Below the pieces are notes generated by a model that worked only from the letters and a program-made list of their open reading frames with translations, was not told the origin of the DNA and ran no database searches. Both the position numbers and the translations under genes were made by a program. Source: Colwellia sp. C1TZA3 (GTDB lineage: Bacteria; Pseudomonadota; Gammaproteobacteria; Enterobacterales; Alteromonadaceae). Taken from it: a DNA stretch of 64,000 nucleotides. The stretch is from the NCBI RefSeq assembly GCF_007954265.1, contig NZ_VOLS01000011.1, forward strand, positions 1-64,000, given 5' to 3'. Positions 1 to 8,249 of this stretch are shown piece by piece. Positions within the stretch are counted from its first letter, which is position 1; the number at the start of each line of letters is the position of its first letter.

Positions 1-5
1 TATAA

Positions 6-162
6 TACCAGTTCCATTAAGTTTGTGATCTTGTTGTGCGCAGGAAAAATAACTCAAGGTAAGGCGCTCGATTGAGCAATAGCTGGCTATTGGGAGTGAG
101 AGCAACACAGCCTTGAGCTATTTTAACCAGTACAAGTGAGCAATAACTTAATGTAATTGGTA
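6..162 (-). repeat. Palindromic MITE-like element, family 1 (copy A)
   Basis: About 157 bp running from TACCAGTTCC to an ATTGGTA end. The ends form terminal inverted repeats built on CCATTAAGTT. The centre is also symmetrical: CAATAGC-TG-GCTATTG, flanked by CTCAAGG and CCTTGAG, so the whole unit can fold into one long hairpin. Related copies lie near 3326, 25620, 37467, 39562 and 58199, with fragments near 36132 and 37825. No coding capacity is visible, so it is non-autonomous if it is mobile. This copy is opposite in orientation to the one near 3326. Confidence 0.85.
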
Positions 163-182
163 TAATAGTTGCATGGTATTAT

Positions 183-3113
183 TTAGGGTAGCCAAGCTTG
201 ATAAGGCCTCCAACTGCCCAGCCAAATTGGAATGTCATTGGCGGGCATCGGCCTTGCAATGCCGTAACCTTGGGCTTTATTACACCCCAGTTCTAATAAA
301 GCCGTACCATGCTCAATAGTTTCTACCCCTTCGGCAATTACCTCAATCTGGAAAGCTTTTGCCAAGCCAATAACGCCCAAAACAATGGCTAAGTCATCCG
401 TATCAGTAAGCATATCTTGTATAAAACTTTGGTCTATTTTAATCTGGCTGGCGGGTAGGCGTCTGAGGTAAGTTAGCGAGGAATATCCGGTACCAAAATC
501 ATCTAGGGCAAACTGCACCCCCAGACCAATGCAAGCATCCATGGTGGCTATAATATAGTTGATGTCACTTAATGCACTGGTTTCTAATACTTCTAATTCT
601 AATAAGTGGGCTGACACATCAGGATGTGCGGTCAATAATGTGTCTAAGCGTACAACAAAATCAGTTTGTTGGAGTTGATAAGCGCTGATGTTGACACTAA
701 TCGGTAATGTAATACCGATACTTTGCCATTGGCTGATTTGGCTCAGCGCCGTATCGATAACCCATTCACCTATATCTAGGCTAATAGTGTGGTTTTCTAT
801 TAGCGGTAAAAAATCTAATGGCGGCACTAAACCACGTATCGGATGTTGCCAGCGGATCAATGCTTCTACGCCCACGGCTTCACCCGTAGACATATTTACT
901 TTCGGTTGATAGTACAAAACGAACTCATGTTTATTAAGTGCTGCACGGATATTACTGATGTTTTCATGTTTAAGGTTTACGGCGTCATCGAGGGCGCTAT
1001 CAAACAAGTGATAACAATTTTTACCCGCTTTTTTCGCCATATACATCGCTTGGTCAGCATGACGAATAAGTATGTCTGCATCAGCATCATCTTGAGGATA
1101 GATCGCAACACCTATGCTAACTGATACTTTTAATAGCAAGTCACCAACAGTGATGGGCTCTGATGCAGCAAGCAGTAGGCGTTTTAATGACATTTTGTAA
1201 TCTTCAGTGTTGACTAAATCACTTAATACCGCGACAAATTCATCACCACCAATACGGGCGAGCGTGTCCATCTCACGTAAGACATCGCTCATTCGTTGAG
1301 AAACAACAATGAGTAGATCATCACCAACCGCGTGGCCATAGGTATCATTGATATATTTAAAACCATCTAAATCCATAAAAATAACCGCGAGTGAGTTATG
1401 ATGGCGTTGGCATTGTCGCATCGCTTGGTTTAGTCGATCAGCAAATAACGCACGATTAGGTAGCTTAGTTAAGGCATCATAATGGGCCATTTTCTCTAGT
1501 TGAGACTGATGGTCTCTTTGCTGAGTAATATCACTAAAGAGTGCGACATAATGGCTGACTTTGCCTACGGTGTCTTTCACTGCACTGATGGTGATGCCAG
1601 CAACATATTTTTCACCATTTTTGCGTCGACTCAATACTTCACCAACCCATTGACCAGTAGTGTTAATGATTTGCCACATAGCGTCATAAAACTCAGGTGG
1701 ATGAATATTTGCTTGGAAAAAACGTGGGGCTTGGCCAACAGCTTCCTCGTGGGAGTAACCGGTAATGTTAGTAAATGCGTTGTTAACATCGATAACAATA
1801 TTTGCCGCATCGGCAATAACAATACCTTCTAGGGCGTGAGTGAATACACTTGCGGCAAGCGTTAATTGAGCTGTATGCTTATCTTTCTCTTGGTTTTGAA
1901 AAGCCATTTCTTCGTTAGCAACGAGTAGTGCTTTTTCGGCTTGTTTGCGTTGGCTGATATCTCGAACCAGCGCATTAAATTCGAAACCATCCGCTAGCTT
2001 AATAAAAGAAATAGTCAATTCTATCGGAAGATTATGTCCGTCTTGATGCAAGGCCTCGACTTCAATTATTTTATTTAAAATAGGACCTTCACCTGTGGCA
2101 ATAAAATGCTCTAAGCCCTTTTCATGTGCAGCACGAAATTGTAGTGGAATGATTAAATTTGCCAGTTCTTGTCCTAAAGCTTGCTTATTTGTCCAACCAA
2201 ATACATGCTGCGCTTGAGAACTCCAACCAATGATATCGCCTTTGGCATTCATCTGAATTAATGCATCCTGTGATGTATCCATCATGGCATGGAGACGTCC
2301 TGCATCTTCGTGTACTGTATTAATTAGCTGCTGATATCGTAGTAAGTAAGGAATGATAATAGCGGGCAGTAATAGTACCAATATCACCACAGTGACTATT
2401 AAGGCTAATGTGGTTGGAGCAATGCCATCAATCACTTCATTTGTAGTTTGTGGAATAAAGTGAAACGCTGTCATCGCGCTATAGTGCATGCCAGAGACAG
2501 CTAAGCCCATAATTACCGCACTAAATATATGTTTTTTAGTGATAAATTTGTATTGGCTTTGATTAATAGCTTGATACTGTATTTGCAGTGCGGCCATGGC
2601 TAATGCTAATGCCAATGTCAGAGCAATAAAGCTGGCGAAATAAACTAAAGTAGTACCGTGAACCATCACAGCATTTGATTTTATGGTAGCTATGTTTATA
2701 TAGTGCATAAGACCAATAGCTGAACCCAACAACACTCCAGCCACTAACCGTCGGAAATAGCTAAATGCTTCCATTGTTATTAACCACATAACAATGCTAC
2801 AGGCACACATTACTGGCAGAACAGAAAAAATTATTGTTGGTACATGATAGCTAACCGGTATTGGTAACTTTAACGCTAACATGCCAATAAAGCTCATAGC
2901 CCAAATACCAGTGGCCATCACTAAAGCAGCGAATAAATTCCAGATTATTTTTTGATTGCTTTGGCGGGGGGCAATATTTCGCTCAACCATGCCAAAAGCA
3001 CTGAATGATGACAAGATAGCAATAAGGATAGAGAGAACGACTAGTATAGGGTCATAAGCTGTAGTCAGCGATTCAACAGTTATAACACTATAGTCAGGAT
3101 TCATTTCTATCAA
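183..3113 (-). CDS. MHYT-PAS-PAS-GGDEF-EAL membrane c-di-GMP signalling protein
   Basis: A 976-residue inner-membrane protein predicted to control cyclic di-GMP. The N-terminal ~260 residues are a multi-helix MHYT sensor with MHY motifs near residues 136 and 208. Two PAS domains follow (~275-395 and ~420-535). The diguanylate cyclase domain has an intact GGDEF at ~622-626, with an RxxD inhibitory site (REMD) five residues before it. The EAL domain (~715-970) keeps EAL, the DDFGTGYSSL segment, the lysine in IKIDQSF and AEGVE, so phosphodiesterase activity is plausible. Both enzymatic halves look catalytically competent; which one dominates cannot be read from sequence. The MHYT family has been proposed to sense O2, CO or NO through metal. 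The gene stands alone between two inverted repeat elements. Confidence 0.9.
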   Translation of the reverse strand: MIEMNPDYSVITVESLTTAYDPILVVLSILIAILSSFSAFGMVERNIAPRQSNQKIIWNLFAALVMATGIWAMSFIGMLALKLPIPVSYHVPTIIFSVLPVMCACSIVMWLITMEAFSYFRRLVAGVLLGSAIGLMHYINIATIKSNAVMVHGTTLVYFASFIALTLALALAMAALQIQYQAINQSQYKFITKKHIFSAVIMGLAVSGMHYSAMTAFHFIPQTTNEVIDGIAPTTLALIVTVVILVLLLPAIIIPYLLRYQQLINTVHEDAGRLHAMMDTSQDALIQMNAKGDIIGWSSQAQHVFGWTNKQALGQELANLIIPLQFRAAHEKGLEHFIATGEGPILNKIIEVEALHQDGHNLPIELTISFIKLADGFEFNALVRDISQRKQAEKALLVANEEMAFQNQEKDKHTAQLTLAASVFTHALEGIVIADAANIVIDVNNAFTNITGYSHEEAVGQAPRFFQANIHPPEFYDAMWQIINTTGQWVGEVLSRRKNGEKYVAGITISAVKDTVGKVSHYVALFSDITQQRDHQSQLEKMAHYDALTKLPNRALFADRLNQAMRQCQRHHNSLAVIFMDLDGFKYINDTYGHAVGDDLLIVVSQRMSDVLREMDTLARIGGDEFVAVLSDLVNTEDYKMSLKRLLLAASEPITVGDLLLKVSVSIGVAIYPQDDADADILIRHADQAMYMAKKAGKNCYHLFDSALDDAVNLKHENISNIRAALNKHEFVLYYQPKVNMSTGEAVGVEALIRWQHPIRGLVPPLDFLPLIENHTISLDIGEWVIDTALSQISQWQSIGITLPISVNISAYQLQQTDFVVRLDTLLTAHPDVSAHLLELEVLETSALSDINYIIATMDACIGLGVQFALDDFGTGYSSLTYLRRLPASQIKIDQSFIQDMLTDTDDLAIVLGVIGLAKAFQIEVIAEGVETIEHGTALLELGCNKAQGYGIARPMPANDIPIWLGSWRPYQAWLP

Positions 3114-3325
3114 ACCTCAAGAACTTAATGAAAATTAGGCGTATTGTATTTTAATATAGCTTATCCACACTAAGTTTCAAGCAGCACTGAAAGCTTGATC
3201 TGTAGGTGTTTGATATTATGAGCAGAGAAAATTTATCAACCAACGCTGGTGTTGTATTGACAGTATCAATTAATAAGTAGCGACTTATTGGTTACAGCAT
3301 TAAGGTTAACTTTTGCAGTAGTACT

Positions 3326-3488
3326 TATACCAATCCCATTAAGTTATTGCTCACTTGTACTAGTTAAAATAGCTCAAGGCTGTGTTGCTCTCAATCCCAA
3401 TAGCCAGCTATTGCTCAATCGAGCGCCTTACCTTGAGTTATTTTTCCTGTGTATAAAGTAGACCACCTAATTAATGAAATTGGTGTTA
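3326..3488 (+). repeat. Family 1 element with a divergent right end (copy B)
   Basis: This lies in the 474-bp gap between the GGDEF/EAL gene and ohrR. The left ~120 bp matches family 1 closely (TATACCAATCCCATTAAG, then the CAATAGCCAGCTATTG centre). After TTTTTCCTG it switches to a right end containing CCACCTAATTAATGAAATT that looks like the family 2 terminus. It therefore appears chimeric. Apart from this element I see no gene or RNA in the gap. Confidence 0.75.
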
Positions 3489-3587
3489 TTTTCTAACTGA
3501 TTATTTTTAGTTAATTTTATGAGCCGACTAATTTTGTCAATTTGGTATCAGTTTTAAGTTTAACACTCAAAGATTAAACCGCTCGGT

Positions 3588-4028
3588 TTAGGTCTTATCG
3601 GCTAGGTCATTCACCACTAAATCAAGTAATTGCATGAGCTGACCCGCTTGCACGCTGTTGATACTACTGAACTGGCAGCTTATTTCATTAGGAATGTTTA
3701 CCGCCTTTATTTTTAAGGCTTGGCCTTGTGGCGTTAAATCAACAAGGCGCTTGCGCTTGTCGTACTGGTCTTTAATTATTTCCAACAAGCCTTTGTCAGC
3801 CATTTTTTTTAAAATCTGTGTCATGGCACCCCCATCAATCATGGTTGTTTCGACTAGCGCTGCAATGGTTACTTTGTCTTGTTCCCACAATGCCATCATA
3901 ACCACATATTGTGGATAGGTAATATTAAGCTTCATTAGTGGCTCACGATAAGCACGAACAATGCTATTTGATGCCATATATAAACGGTGACACAGCTGAT
4001 TTTTGAGCGTTAATTGTTCAAATGACAT
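3588..4028 (-). CDS. ohrR: OhrR-type MarR family organic-peroxide sensing repressor
   Basis: A 146-residue winged-helix protein of the MarR family. The N-terminal segment QLCHRLYMASNSIVRAYR and the following TYPQYVVMMALWEQ match the OhrR subgroup, including the single reactive cysteine at about residue 13 that is oxidised by organic hydroperoxides. The recognition-helix region (TQILKKMADKGLL) and wing (DKRKRLVDLTPQG) follow. It is divergently transcribed from an Ohr peroxidase gene 123 bp away, the standard pairing in which OhrR represses both genes. Palindromes in the shared promoter region are candidate operators. Family assignment is firm; ligand range is inferred from the family and the neighbour. 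Confidence 0.88.
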   Translation of the reverse strand: MSFEQLTLKNQLCHRLYMASNSIVRAYREPLMKLNITYPQYVVMMALWEQDKVTIAALVETTMIDGGAMTQILKKMADKGLLEIIKDQYDKRKRLVDLTPQGQALKIKAVNIPNEISCQFSSINSVQAGQLMQLLDLVVNDLADKT

Positions 4029-4067
4029 AAGTTGTTCTTTATCGTTATACTTTAATTGTTATTTTAA

Positions 4068-4124
4068 TTTGCATGCAAAGTATTTGCAATCAGTATTTGT
4101 TTGGTATATTATTTTGCACACAAA
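4068..4124. promoter_or_regulatory. Candidate OhrR operators in the ohrR-ohr divergent promoter region
   Basis: TTTGCATGCAAA at 4068-4079 is a perfect 12-bp palindrome. TTTGCACACAAA at 4113-4124 matches it at 10 of 12 positions, 45 bp downstream. A half-like TATTTGCAAT lies between them. The placement between divergent ohrR and ohr makes them candidate repressor sites. That OhrR binds them is an inference. Confidence 0.5.
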
Positions 4125-4151
4125 CTAAATTATTATCACTTGGAGTTAATT

Positions 4152-4580
4152 ATGAACGTATTAAAAGAAATTGCTTACACAGCAAAAGCAACGGCAACCG
4201 GTGGTCGTGAAGGTATAGCAAAATCTGACGATGGCCGTTTAGAGCTTGCATTATCTACGCCTAAAGGTTTAGGTGGTGATGACGGACAAGGTACAAACCC
4301 TGAGCAACTATTTGCTGCAGGTTATGCGGCTTGTTTTATTGGTGCACTTAAATTTGTGGCTGGTGAAGAAAAAACTAGTTTACCAAACGAGACTTACATT
4401 AATTCAGCAGTATCGATTGGTGCTATTGACGGTGGTTTTGGTATCGCGGTTAAACTAGCAATATCACTAGGCGATATGGATAAAGCACAAGCACAAATCA
4501 TGGTAGATAAAGCGCATCAAGTATGTCCTTACTCAAATGCTACTCGTGGCAACATTGAAGTGGAACTTTCAATAATTTAA
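4152..4580 (+). CDS. ohr: Ohr/OsmC family organic hydroperoxide reductase
   Basis: A 142-residue thiol peroxidase that reduces organic hydroperoxides in the cytoplasm using lipoyl/thiol donors. The two catalytic cysteines are at C61 (GYAACF) and C125 (QVCPYSNATRGN), the spacing usual for Ohr. Further upstream codons are open, but the ATG at 4152 is preceded by TTGGAG at a proper distance and gives the standard N-terminus, so I chose it. It is divergent from ohrR and followed by a strong terminator, so it is a single-gene transcript likely derepressed by organic peroxides. Confidence 0.92.
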   Translation: MNVLKEIAYTAKATATGGREGIAKSDDGRLELALSTPKGLGGDDGQGTNPEQLFAAGYAACFIGALKFVAGEEKTSLPNETYINSAVSIGAIDGGFGIAVKLAISLGDMDKAQAQIMVDKAHQVCPYSNATRGNIEVELSII

Positions 4581-4600
4581 TACTCCACATCAGTTGATAT

Positions 4601-4638
4601 AAAAGCACGCATTGCAAACAGCAAACGCGTGCTTTTTT
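4601..4638 (+). terminator. Rho-independent terminator after ohr
   Basis: AAAAGCACGC (4601-4610) pairs with GCGTGCTTTT (4627-4636), giving a 10-bp stem followed by a T run. It lies 20 bp after the ohr stop codon. Confidence 0.85.
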
Positions 4639-4687
4639 GTGCCTGCAATAATAATGCTAGGAATAGCTTACGTGTTGATTTATTTCA

Positions 4688-4776
4688 ATAACTCGTTGTG
4701 CTGATAATTGAATAAATAACGCAGCAGTGGGTTGTTTTAACCAGTGGAAATGATCAGATAATTAATGAGATTGGTA
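4688..4776. repeat. Degenerate family 2 repeat remnant
   Basis: The right part (AATAACGCAGCAG, TTTTAACCA, AATTAATGAGATTGGTA) parallels the right half of the family 2 elements near 58359 and 63588. The left terminus is not recognisable, so this is a decayed or truncated copy between ohr and the phn-like operon. Confidence 0.45.
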
Positions 4777-4802
4777 TAAGTTGACTAGCAAAGTAGCAAT
4801 AA

Positions 4803-6332
4803 TTAACAGCTTGTCTGGCTGGTTTGCTCAAACTTGAGTAGTCGTCTTGAAATAATATCAATGGCGACATTAAGTAGGGCTGTACAAGTAATAAGAACGA
4901 GTGCATTACTATAACGAATTTCGCTGAAACTACTGTCGATATAAAACCCCAAAGTCATAATGCCCAAAATGCCAAAGACAGCGGTTTCTCGCACGATGAT
5001 CTCAAAGCGATAAAACAGCAAAGCCATCATACTGGGATAGATAGTTGGCATGATGTGGTAATTAAATTGATTTAGCTTACTTATTTGTATTTGTTGGGGC
5101 GCAATAGCGTTACTTTGTTTCACCGCCAAGTAAGCGATAACACAGCCATTATGTATAGCTAAAGCAACAATAGCAGGTAGCATTGACGGGCCAAGCAGCA
5201 TTAAAAAGATAAACGCTAAAATATATTCAGGTACTGAACGGCCAACTAACAAAATAAATTGGCCAAGCCAAGTCAGTGGTGCAGGCCATAGGTGCTTACT
5301 GGCTATCATATGGGTGCTTAAGCTAATAAAGTGGGTAGCTGCTAAGGCCAGTAGCGCCAAGGTAATGGTCGCTATTGCACCAGGAATAGCTTGCTCTGAC
5401 AACAAAGCGCTAAACCAAGTCATAAGTGATGACCATTGCACCTCTGCCAATGTCGCCGCATTTGCTATTGCAGGAGGCAAAATATCTTGGGTGATAAAGC
5501 GTACCAGTAAGCTACTATCTACCTTAGGAATATCTACCAGTGTCACACATGCAATGACCAAATAAACCCCGAGTAACTTAGGTGGGCACCAGTAACGAAT
5601 AGTACCGATAAGAGCAATAAATATGATGAGCAACGCGGCTCCTTCGCTATAGTTTCCTTGCCTAAAAGCTGTTTCCATATAAAAACCTAGTGTTGGCATA
5701 CCAATAAAACCGAGTACAGCGCTGCTGCGCAGGGCGCATTCAAAACGGTAGCGAGTGTAGTTTATTAATTGCGGCATAACTTGGGCAATTTTGCCATAAG
5801 TGAAACGGCTAATTATATCAGCGCGGCGATCAATAATTTCTAAAGGGCTATCTGACGATTGATTGATAATATCGTGAAACACGCGAGCAAAAGTGGCAGC
5901 AAATGGGATGCTAATAGCCAAAATTCCGGTCAGGGGAGACAGCCCAAAAACTTGTAAAAATAGCAGTGCCCAAAAAATCTCATGAATGGCTCGCAAGAAA
6001 GCACAGCAGCTCGATACTAACGGGTGTTGGTAAATTAGCGCAAGGGGAGCACCAAGTACTAAGCCTAAACAGACACCGATAATGGCAAAGTTAACGGTTT
6101 GCATAATGGCTTGCAATAAGTATTCAGTGGCGAAAAAATCAGGTGTTACTAAGCCATTCACCATCCGAGTTAACTCAAGGAAAGGGTCGAAATTAACAAT
6201 TTCTATATCAGCAAAAGGGAGAATAACCAGTGCAATAAGCCAGATTGATAAGCTGACTTTCTGCCAATAACCCAAAGCATATTGTGGTTTTTTTAATTGT
6301 AGTACTTGTTGAGGCTGCTTGGGTTGTGACAT
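4803..6332 (-). CDS. Fused double PhnE-type ABC transporter permease
   Basis: A 509-residue inner-membrane protein made of two tandem permease units of the phosphonate (PhnE) type. The N-terminal unit spans roughly residues 20-260 and the C-terminal unit roughly 285-500. Each carries the loop that couples to the ATPase (a VFGLSPLTGILA-like region in the first half). Each also repeats a GFIGMPTLGFY / GILGIMTLGFY segment typical of PhnE. Most PhnE proteins are single ~270-residue units that dimerise, so the fusion would supply the whole channel from one chain. It is the last gene of a three-gene operon with the ATPase (9-bp gap) and the binding protein. The substrate is a phosphonate-like oxyanion by homology; phosphite or selenate are alternatives. 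Confidence 0.85.
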   Translation of the reverse strand: MSQPKQPQQVLQLKKPQYALGYWQKVSLSIWLIALVILPFADIEIVNFDPFLELTRMVNGLVTPDFFATEYLLQAIMQTVNFAIIGVCLGLVLGAPLALIYQHPLVSSCCAFLRAIHEIFWALLFLQVFGLSPLTGILAISIPFAATFARVFHDIINQSSDSPLEIIDRRADIISRFTYGKIAQVMPQLINYTRYRFECALRSSAVLGFIGMPTLGFYMETAFRQGNYSEGAALLIIFIALIGTIRYWCPPKLLGVYLVIACVTLVDIPKVDSSLLVRFITQDILPPAIANAATLAEVQWSSLMTWFSALLSEQAIPGAIATITLALLALAATHFISLSTHMIASKHLWPAPLTWLGQFILLVGRSVPEYILAFIFLMLLGPSMLPAIVALAIHNGCVIAYLAVKQSNAIAPQQIQISKLNQFNYHIMPTIYPSMMALLFYRFEIIVRETAVFGILGIMTLGFYIDSSFSEIRYSNALVLITCTALLNVAIDIISRRLLKFEQTSQTSC

Positions 6333-6341
6333 AAAAGCAGC

Positions 6342-7052
6342 TTACGCGATTGCGCTAGTTTGATATAGCGCAGTAATTTGCGCTTGGTCAATACTCTGCT
6401 GTTGGCTATCCAGTATCAAGCGACCTTTATCTAACGCAATAACACGGTCAAAAGCGCTCATGGCCAATGCTCTGTCATGCAGCACCATAATAACACTGTT
6501 GTGCCGCGCTAATACGGTATCAAGTAGTCTTGATGTCATCAAGGGATCTAGCGCTGAAAAAGGCTCATCGCCAATAAAAATAGCTTGTTGTTGATACAAA
6601 GCTCTGGCTAAGGCTACTCGTTGTCTTTGCCCACCAGAGAGTTGATCCACTTTCTTTGCCAAGGGCTGGTCTAATTCTAACTGCTGACAAAGTGCAGCAA
6701 TATCGTGTAAATCTTGCTTAAAAGGTCTAATTAAATTCACTAAGTTGAACAACCAGTGATGCCTGGCTAAAGCACCCATAAATATATTGTGATAGATGCT
6801 TAAATTATCAACCAAACCTTGGCGCTGTGAGCACAGCGCAGCACGGGTTGTTAACTCTTGATAAATATGGTGTAGCAGACTAGATTTACCGGCACCCGAG
6901 GGGCCAATAATCGCAACTTTTTCACCTTCATTAATAGTCAGGCTCAGATCAAAAATCACCTGGGTAGAGCTATCTTTTTCGCTGATTTTATTACGCGTAT
7001 TAGCGCCAGCAGTTTTATCATAATGAAGGTTTAGGTTAGCAAGGGTGAGCAT
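6342..7052 (-). CDS. PhnC-type ABC transporter ATP-binding protein
   Basis: A 236-residue ABC ATPase that would power the neighbouring double permease. Visible motifs are Walker A (GPSGAGKSS), signature LSGGQRQR, Walker B with catalytic glutamate (AIFIGDEPFSALD) and the H-loop histidine (VLHDRA). The Q-loop region is shorter than in typical PhnC. The start codon overlaps the stop of the binding-protein gene by one base (TAATG), which suggests translational coupling. The closest family is phosphonate/phosphite importers. No C-P lyase or phosphonatase gene lies nearby to confirm phosphonate as the substrate. Confidence 0.85.
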   Translation of the reverse strand: MLTLANLNLHYDKTAGANTRNKISEKDSSTQVIFDLSLTINEGEKVAIIGPSGAGKSSLLHHIYQELTTRAALCSQRQGLVDNLSIYHNIFMGALARHHWLFNLVNLIRPFKQDLHDIAALCQQLELDQPLAKKVDQLSGGQRQRVALARALYQQQAIFIGDEPFSALDPLMTSRLLDTVLARHNSVIMVLHDRALAMSAFDRVIALDKGRLILDSQQQSIDQAQITALYQTSAIA

Positions 7053-7918
7053 TAATCGATAAGTCCTATTTGTTTAGCCACGTCTTCCACCGGTTGAAAA
7101 TCCTTGTTTTCAGCTTTGATAAAAGCAGAACGTGGAAAACTTTTTAACAGCTCAGGACTATTCATATTGAGCAATGCGGCTTGAACTTTGTCAGCAAAGC
7201 CAACACCAAAATTGGCTTCAACATCAGCGCGTATGGTCCATTGATAATCAGGGTAGGTCGGGCTTTGCCAAATAACCTTGACTTTATTCGTGTCTATTTT
7301 ACCGGCGGCGAGGGCACTGTCCCACACTTTATAATTTACCGCCCCCACTTGGTAAGTACCCGATTGAACTTGCACAATAGTGCGGTTATGGTCGCCTGAA
7401 AACCCAACGCGTTTAAAGGCTTGTTGTGGCTTTTGCTTTAAGTGCTGCTCAATATAATATTGCGGCATTAATCGACCTGAGGTTGAACCTTTTGAGCCAA
7501 AGGTGAAGGTTTTATCGGTAATAGCAGGAAAACTGTCGCTTAGTTCTAAGCCTGTACTGTAGTGGGCAATAAAGTAGCTTTTAAAAAACTGATCTTCATA
7601 ACCTTGTGCAATCGCTTGCGAGCCTGGCACTAATCGTCTGGCTTGTACGCCAGATAAACCACCAAACCAAGCGAGCTGCACCTGATTATTTCTAAAGGCG
7701 GTTACTGCGGCGGAGTAAGACTTAACGGGCACATACTTTACTTCAATCCCAAGTTGCTCGGATAAATAAAGCGCTACTTTTTCAAAACGGGTTCTCAACT
7801 GAGACTCGTCTGCATCGGGAATAGCCGTAAAAGTAAAGGTGGCGGCGTTTGTGTTGGCACCGACAAAAAGGCTTAGAGTTAATGCACATAGTGTCAATAA
7901 TTTAGTCAGTGTTTTCAT
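7052..7918 (-). CDS. PhnD-family periplasmic oxyanion-binding protein
   Basis: A periplasmic substrate-binding protein of 288 residues from the ATG at 7918. I chose this start because it gives a clean Sec signal peptide (KK-free MKTLTKLL, hydrophobic core, ANTNA cleavage region). The upstream in-frame extension would bury it. The mature protein begins with TFTAIPDADES and contains YLSEQLGI, VTAFRNNQVQLAWFGGLSG and GSKGSTSGRLMPQYY, which are hallmarks of the phosphate/phosphite/phosphonate-binding family. The AIPDADE start and the length resemble a subgroup that has been annotated as putative selenate-binding, so the ligand is uncertain. It is first in the operon with the ATPase and permease. 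Confidence 0.82.
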   Translation of the reverse strand: MKTLTKLLTLCALTLSLFVGANTNAATFTFTAIPDADESQLRTRFEKVALYLSEQLGIEVKYVPVKSYSAAVTAFRNNQVQLAWFGGLSGVQARRLVPGSQAIAQGYEDQFFKSYFIAHYSTGLELSDSFPAITDKTFTFGSKGSTSGRLMPQYYIEQHLKQKPQQAFKRVGFSGDHNRTIVQVQSGTYQVGAVNYKVWDSALAAGKIDTNKVKVIWQSPTYPDYQWTIRADVEANFGVGFADKVQAALLNMNSPELLKSFPRSAFIKAENKDFQPVEDVAKQIGLID

Positions 7919-8184
7919 AATATATTTTTTTATTAGCTCTTCGTCATAATTATTGATGCAATAAAATTGCAAGTGTTCAGGGCTGCATTATCTCTTAAAA
8001 TAAGCATTAACACACTGTTTACGGCTAATAATGTCTGTTAATGCTACGAGGCGGGTTTATTAACTATTTAGTGATTAAAAGTTTCAAAGTTTATTTTATT
8101 CTCTTGCTTATCAGAGTGAAGGATTAAACATCAACTAAGGTGGTTAATTTAAAGCTTAAAGTACTGATTAGTTATATGAATTTA

Positions 8185-8213
8185 TTGACAATTATTGTAA
8201 GTCTCTTTAACGT
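8185..8213 (+). promoter_or_regulatory. Candidate sigma70 promoter for the cas operon
   Basis: A consensus -35 box TTGACA (8185-8190) is followed after 17 bp by TAACGT (8208-8213) as a moderate -10. It ends 36 bp before the cas1 ATG and is the only clear promoter-like sequence in the 331-bp gap between the divergent phnD-like gene and cas1. Function is inferred. Confidence 0.5.
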
Positions 8214-8249
8214 ATAGTTAAACAAGGATGAATAAAGCGCTCGCATACT

